From: Plantibacter sp. Leaf314 | GTDB taxonomy: Bacteria; Actinomycetota; Actinomycetes; Actinomycetales; Microbacteriaceae | Length of the DNA stretch: 64,000 bases | NCBI RefSeq assembly: GCF_001423185.1 | Contig: NZ_LMOB01000001.1 | Coordinates: forward strand, 2,741,920-2,805,919 | Reading direction: 5' to 3' | Part shown: positions 60,782-64,000 of the stretch, piece after piece | How positions within the stretch are numbered: position 1 is the first letter of the stretch | How the letters are laid out: each line of letters opens with the position of its first letter | Translations under genes and position numbers: made by a program | Notes under the pieces: model-generated | Told to the model about the DNA's origin: nothing | Database searches by the model: none | Seen by the model: only the letters and a program-made list of their open reading frames with translations

Positions 60782-61353
60782 GCACCCAAGCCCTGTACCG
60801 CCGTGCGGTGCGTCGTGAGACGCACTCGCCGCGGTCCGCCCTCGCGATCACGATCGCCATCGTGCTCGCGCTCGTCCTCGCCTGGCTCGGCACGGAGTCG
60901 GTGCTGGCCGCGATCGGGCAGCAGCCGCTCCTCGTCGCACCGAAGGACATCGTCACCGCGGTGTTGACGGCGGCGACGGCTCCGGCCCCGCTGCTCGTCG
61001 CCATCGGTGTCGTCGCGGCGATCGTCGGGTTCATCCTGATCGTCCTGTCGCTGGCACCCGCCCGCCAGGGTCGCCGTGGATCGATCGCCGACCGCACCGC
61101 GACCGTCGTGGACGACCGGGTGATCGCCCAGTCGCTCGCCCGCGCCGCCTCGTACGCCGGCGACATCGACCCCTCGCAGGTCAACGTCAGCGTCGGTGCC
61201 CGCAGCGCCCGTGTCGACGTGACCCCGACGAGCGGTCGCCGTGTCGACCAGCGCGAGATCCAGCAGGCGGTGGACGCGGAGGTCGCGTCCTATGACTTCC
61301 GGCCCGCACTCCGGGTGAAGGTCAAGCTCAACGAACAGGGAACGGTGGCCTGA
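60778..61353 (+). CDS. Two-helix membrane protein of the Asp23 cluster (DUF6286-like)
   Basis: A 191-aa protein with a basic tail, transmembrane helices at about 23-42 and 72-96, and a C-terminal cytosolic domain (about 105-190) of alternating strand and helix (VNVSVGARSARVDVTPTSGR, QREIQQAVDAEVASYDFRPA). It resembles the DUF6286 proteins seen in actinobacterial Asp23 loci; the match is from memory of the pattern and not verified. GAAGGAGG precedes the GTG at 60778. It overlaps the AmaP-like gene by one base (TGATG). Confidence 0.7.
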   Translation: MSTQALYRRAVRRETHSPRSALAITIAIVLALVLAWLGTESVLAAIGQQPLLVAPKDIVTAVLTAATAPAPLLVAIGVVAAIVGFILIVLSLAPARQGRRGSIADRTATVVDDRVIAQSLARAASYAGDIDPSQVNVSVGARSARVDVTPTSGRRVDQREIQQAVDAEVASYDFRPALRVKVKLNEQGTVA

Positions 61354-61955
61354 TGAACTCGACGAACCGATTCCTCAACCGCTTCTTCATCCTCGTCGTC
61401 GGACTCGTCGTCCTGGCGGCGGGTGCAGCGCTCTCCGTGGGCGCGCTCCTGCCCGACGTGCAGCGCACGATCAGCGAGAACGCCGAGCGCGCCGTCGGCC
61501 CGACCACCGACACGATGGACGCCCAGCCGTGGATCCTCTGGGTCGCCGCTGCAGCCGCCGTGCTCCTCATCGTCATCCTGCTGTGGTTCGTGCTCCGTCA
61601 GGGGCGCGGCCACACCGGGACGCTGCTGCAGGTCGACGAGCAGCCCACCAAGGGCACCCCGACGGGCGGTCGCGTCATCCTCGACGTGAAGCTCGCCGAG
61701 CAGGTCCTCGAGGAGGCCATCGGGCGCAACCCCGACGTCGTCGCGGTGGACGTGACCGGCTTCCGGATCCGCAAGCAGACCGCCCTGCGGCTCACCGCCC
61801 ACGCCCGCCGTGGTGCTTCGCCGATGGAGCTGCGCCGCGACATCGAGGCCACCATCCACGAGTGGGACGGTGCCCTCGGGACGTCCACCCCGGTGGTCGT
61901 CCAGATCGTCAGCGGACTCCGCACCCGCCTCGCGAGCACCAACCGGGTCGTCTGA
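61353..61955 (+). CDS. AmaP-like alkaline shock membrane anchor
   Basis: A 200-aa protein with two helices, FILVVGLVVLAAGAALSVGA (about 12-31) and WILWVAAAAAVLLIVILLWF (about 60-79), separated by an extracytoplasmic loop. A cytosolic domain follows (GGRVILDVKLAEQVLEEAIG, then VAVDVTGFRIRKQTALRLTA). This is the topology of AmaP, which tethers Asp23 to the membrane in staphylococci. Its start overlaps the preceding stop by one base. It probably recruits the two Asp23-domain proteins of the cluster. Confidence 0.82.
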   Translation: MNSTNRFLNRFFILVVGLVVLAAGAALSVGALLPDVQRTISENAERAVGPTTDTMDAQPWILWVAAAAAVLLIVILLWFVLRQGRGHTGTLLQVDEQPTKGTPTGGRVILDVKLAEQVLEEAIGRNPDVVAVDVTGFRIRKQTALRLTAHARRGASPMELRRDIEATIHEWDGALGTSTPVVVQIVSGLRTRLASTNRVV

Positions 61956-62048
61956 CCCACCGCTCCGCGGCACCGCCGTGGCAGCCCGAACCGACAGCAG
62001 CATGACCGAAGGACCGATGCGCCGCCGACGCGGCGCGAGGAGGATCGC

Positions 62049-63299
62049 ATGAGCGACGACACGAAGCACCCGGATCAGCAGCACATCCCCACGCCGGCCG
62101 AGGTCCGCGCCGAGCACCCGACGGTGCTCGTGCCCGCCCACGGTGACGACGAGGTGCGCCGCATCGAGTCGCACGACGGTGAGCATCCGGCGGCGGCGGA
62201 GCCCGCATCGACCTCGGCGGCGGTCCCCGCGGTGGAGCCCACGGCCGAGCCGGTCGCTCCGGACGAGGTGGCCGAGCCGGCCACACCGATCGACGTGGCC
62301 GAGCCGGCCGAGCCGAGTGCACCGGTCGTCGAGATCGACTCCGGTCGCCGACGTGAGCAGGAGCAGGACGAGCTCGCGCAGGTCATCGCCGCCACCGCTG
62401 AGACGGTCCCCGGTGTCCACGCGCTCGGCTCCCCGTCGGCTCGTGCCGTCGACAGCGCCAGGACCCGGCTGCTCGGCCGCACCTCCGTCCCGGGGGTCAA
62501 CGTGCTCGCCGACGACGACGTGCTGAACGTCGAGGTCTCGTTGGTCGCCGAGTACCCGGCGAGCGTCGAGGAGGTCGCGGACACCGTTCGCGCCGACATC
62601 GCCTCGGTGCTGGAAGCGCGTCACTCGGGGCCGGTCGACATCGACATCACCGTCACCGACGTACACGGCCCGTTCGACCCGGCCGACCCGGACCCGGGCG
62701 AGCTGATCGACGGCGCGACCGCCGCCATCGACGACGCGAAGGCGAAGACGGGCGAAGCGATCGGTGCCGCTGGCGACGCCGCCGGGAAGGCGCTCGACTC
62801 GGCGAAGGCCACGGCCTCCGATGCTGCCGACGCCGCCCGCGCCGGTGCCGCGAACGTGGCCGATGCAGCTGGCGACGCGCTCGAAGGGCTGTCGAAGCAG
62901 CGGCCGGAGTCCGCTGACGATGCCGCGGTGTCCGTGTCGGACGGCGAGGTTCCGGTCGCCGATGCACCGACCGACACCACCGTGGTCGCCGTTCCGGTCG
63001 CGGACGCACCCGCAGCGGACGACGCGAACATCGCGGACGCGCCGGCTGCCACCGACCAGGTGGAACCGGCGACCCACGGCGATCTGCCGGAGGACCTCTC
63101 CGAAGCAGCCCAGAAGCTCGCGGAGGCCGCCGACGCGCTCGCGGAGGTGGCCGAGGAGGTGACGCGCGGCGTCGACCCGAGCCCCGCCGATGCGGACGCC
63201 GACTCAGGAACCGACGCGGGCGCGACGGCTCCCGCCGCCGCCCCTGAAGCCGCGTCGACGACGGATCCTGAGCAGCCCTCCCGTTCCCCCAAGCACTGA
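62049..63299 (+). CDS. Asp23-domain protein with long flanking low-complexity regions
   Basis: A 416-aa protein. An acidic Pro/Ala/Glu-rich stretch (about 1-100) is followed by an Asp23-type domain at about 105-218 (LAQVIAATAETVPGVHALGS, VNVLADDDVLNVEVSLVAEY, VDIDITVTDVHGP). An Ala/Asp-rich amphipathic helical region with 11-residue-like repeats (about 225-282, AAGDAAGKALDSAKATASDA) comes next, resembling lipid-surface or LEA-like helices. A disordered acidic tail with a second helix (LSEAAQKLAEAADALAEVAE, about 355-375) ends it. GAGGAGG lies 6 nt before the ATG. It is three times the family's usual length. Confidence 0.8.
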   Translation: MSDDTKHPDQQHIPTPAEVRAEHPTVLVPAHGDDEVRRIESHDGEHPAAAEPASTSAAVPAVEPTAEPVAPDEVAEPATPIDVAEPAEPSAPVVEIDSGRRREQEQDELAQVIAATAETVPGVHALGSPSARAVDSARTRLLGRTSVPGVNVLADDDVLNVEVSLVAEYPASVEEVADTVRADIASVLEARHSGPVDIDITVTDVHGPFDPADPDPGELIDGATAAIDDAKAKTGEAIGAAGDAAGKALDSAKATASDAADAARAGAANVADAAGDALEGLSKQRPESADDAAVSVSDGEVPVADAPTDTTVVAVPVADAPAADDANIADAPAATDQVEPATHGDLPEDLSEAAQKLAEAADALAEVAEEVTRGVDPSPADADADSGTDAGATAPAAAPEAASTTDPEQPSRSPKH

Positions 63300-63325
63300 C
63301 CGGTACCAGCGAACGGAGAACCGTC

Positions 63326-63742
63326 ATGCCCCTCTTCAGTCGAACCCGGTCCTACGGGGCCAGCCGTCCGCGACCGCGTGCCGTCTGGGCTGCCGCGATC
63401 ACCGGTGTCGTCCTCGTCGTGCTCGTGGTCGTCGGGGTACTCATCCCGATCCTCGGCCTCATCGGCGCTGCCGACGGTGCGACGGTCGGGGCGCTCAACG
63501 TCCCCGTCGGGAGCATCATCGCCGCGCTCCTCGTCGGCTACCTCCTCGCGCTGCTGCTGCTCCTTGGCTGTGTCCGCAGTCGCAACGGTGCACTGTCGTG
63601 GGTGCTGGCGGTCGCAGCGGTCATCTCGGCGCTGCTCGTGTCGCTGTGGCCGCTGCTCGCGGTCGCGATCGCCGGCGTCGATCAGGCGTCCGACATCGTC
63701 CCCTTCATCCAGGACCTCATCGGGCGGGTCACCGGCAACTGA
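63326..63742 (+). CDS. Four-helix membrane protein, end of Asp23 cluster
   Basis: A 138-aa basic-tailed integral membrane protein with helices at about 20-47, 60-82, 90-108 and 110-125 (WAAAITGVVLVVLVVVGVLI, SIIAALLVGYLLALLLLLG). CGGAG lies 8 nt before the ATG. I see no family, but its position at the end of the Asp23 cluster, 26 bp after the previous stop, suggests a linked envelope role. Confidence 0.75.
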   Translation: MPLFSRTRSYGASRPRPRAVWAAAITGVVLVVLVVVGVLIPILGLIGAADGATVGALNVPVGSIIAALLVGYLLALLLLLGCVRSRNGALSWVLAVAAVISALLVSLWPLLAVAIAGVDQASDIVPFIQDLIGRVTGN

Positions 63743-63743
63743 T

Positions 63744-63813
63744 CACCAGAGATCCGCGCGGCAGCAGGATGTCCTCCCTCAGGATCTCCTGCTGTCACGC
63801 GGATCTCCTGGTG
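63744..63813. repeat. Long imperfect inverted repeat
   Basis: CACCAG-AGATCCGCG...CAGCAGGA...TCCT and its complement span 70 bp directly after the membrane-protein stop. The right arm contains the complement of CCGCGTGACAGCAGGA (63787-63802), also present at 56015-56030. Confidence 0.75.
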
Positions 63814-63863
63814 TTAGCTCAGCCGGCGGCTGCGGTGCACCTCGGCCCGACCACCGGTCCCTG

Positions 63864-63885
63864 CCCGTCGACAGGCTCAGGAACC
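63864..63885 (+). repeat. Degenerate 22-bp repeat copy
   Basis: It reads CCCGTCGACAGGCTCAGGAA; position 4 of the repeat is G and the 3' end is AACC, like the copy at 8501. Confidence 0.7.
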
Positions 63886-63916
63886 GCTTGTCGACGGGCG
63901 GTCGGGCCGGGGTGCC

Positions 63917-64000
63917 TCAGTTCTGGGGGAAGCCGAGGTTGATGCCGCCGTGGGAGGGGTCGAGCCAGCGGGCGGTGATGGCCTTCTGCTGGGTGAAGAA
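63917..64000 (-). CDS. mmsA: Methylmalonate-semialdehyde dehydrogenase, C-terminal fragment
   Basis: Only the last 27 residues are in the window: FFTQQKAITARWLDPSHGGI followed by NLGFPQN and a stop. The ending WLDPSHGG-NLGFP-N is the one I associate with actinobacterial CoA-acylating methylmalonate-semialdehyde dehydrogenase (valine and inositol catabolism). The catalytic parts lie beyond the right edge, so this is a recognition by C-terminus only. Confidence 0.6.
   Translation of the reverse strand, partial: FFTQQKAITARWLDPSHGGINLGFPQN

Overview
The window is high-GC (roughly 70 %) chromosomal DNA from an actinobacterium, most likely a member of the Microbacteriaceae; the genus is not certain. 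Supporting evidence is the codon bias and frequent GTG starts, a HelD-type RNA polymerase motor ATPase, paired LytR-CpsA-Psr (LCP) genes, an Asp23/AmaP envelope cluster, and about a dozen genes whose start codon lies 6-7 nt after a TANNNT hexamer, as expected for leaderless mRNAs. There is no sign of a prophage, insertion sequence, CRISPR array or rRNA operon. Gene density is high and most neighbours overlap by 1-8 bases.

Layout. 1-3308: the 3' part of a histidine-utilisation run on the minus strand (M20-family amidohydrolase, urocanase hutU), then a diacylglycerol-kinase-like lipid kinase. 3366-8752: a serine-themed stretch: serS, a HAD phosphatase, an LCP gene, tRNA-Ser(TGA), a second LCP gene, tRNA-Ser(GCT). 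8893-20428: housekeeping and unknown genes (an RlmA-like rRNA methyltransferase, RNase HI with a C-terminal extension, an EEP-fold nuclease or phosphatase, the HelD-like ATPase, an alanyl-tRNA editing hydrolase, a YdcF-like protein, a Na+/H+ antiporter).

21009-30315: a sugar-catabolism locus. Four translationally coupled minus-strand genes (SIS isomerase, ROK kinase, PfkB kinase, class II aldolase) face a DeoR repressor, which is followed by a Gfo/Idh/MocA oxidoreductase and a complete carbohydrate ABC importer (lipoprotein and two permeases, no ATPase). The logic is import, phosphorylation, isomerisation or deamination, second phosphorylation, then aldol cleavage to trioses. 30320-35661: a MetQ-MetN-MetI-type importer fused transcriptionally to two SfnB/DszC-like flavoprotein monooxygenases, probably for organosulfur acquisition. 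A second such locus at 45564-51071 has two NtaA/SnaA/DszA-type FMN monooxygenases and two more acyl-CoA-dehydrogenase-fold enzymes. It lies next to a TetR regulator and a pair of SMR transporters.

35884-45540 holds a DHA2-type MFS exporter, a MarR regulator divergent from an 80-aa protein, an acyltransferase-like membrane protein, an HxlR/quinone-oxidoreductase pair, an MmcQ/YjbR protein, and two tandemly duplicated five-helix membrane proteins of unknown function. 52530-59653 carries an acetyltransferase, unknown membrane proteins, tRNA-Arg(ACG), a secreted HNH nuclease, a glutathione-independent formaldehyde dehydrogenase and an AraC regulator. 59827-63742 is a seven-gene Asp23/Gls24 envelope-stress cluster preceded by a possible ECF-sigma promoter. 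The window ends in the C-terminus of a probable methylmalonate-semialdehyde dehydrogenase.

A 22-bp repeat with core TTCGACAGGCTCAG is scattered through the window, about 17 times counting partial copies, mostly between genes. In three places it is translated as part of a protein. A second group of longer nested palindromes sits at convergent gene junctions.
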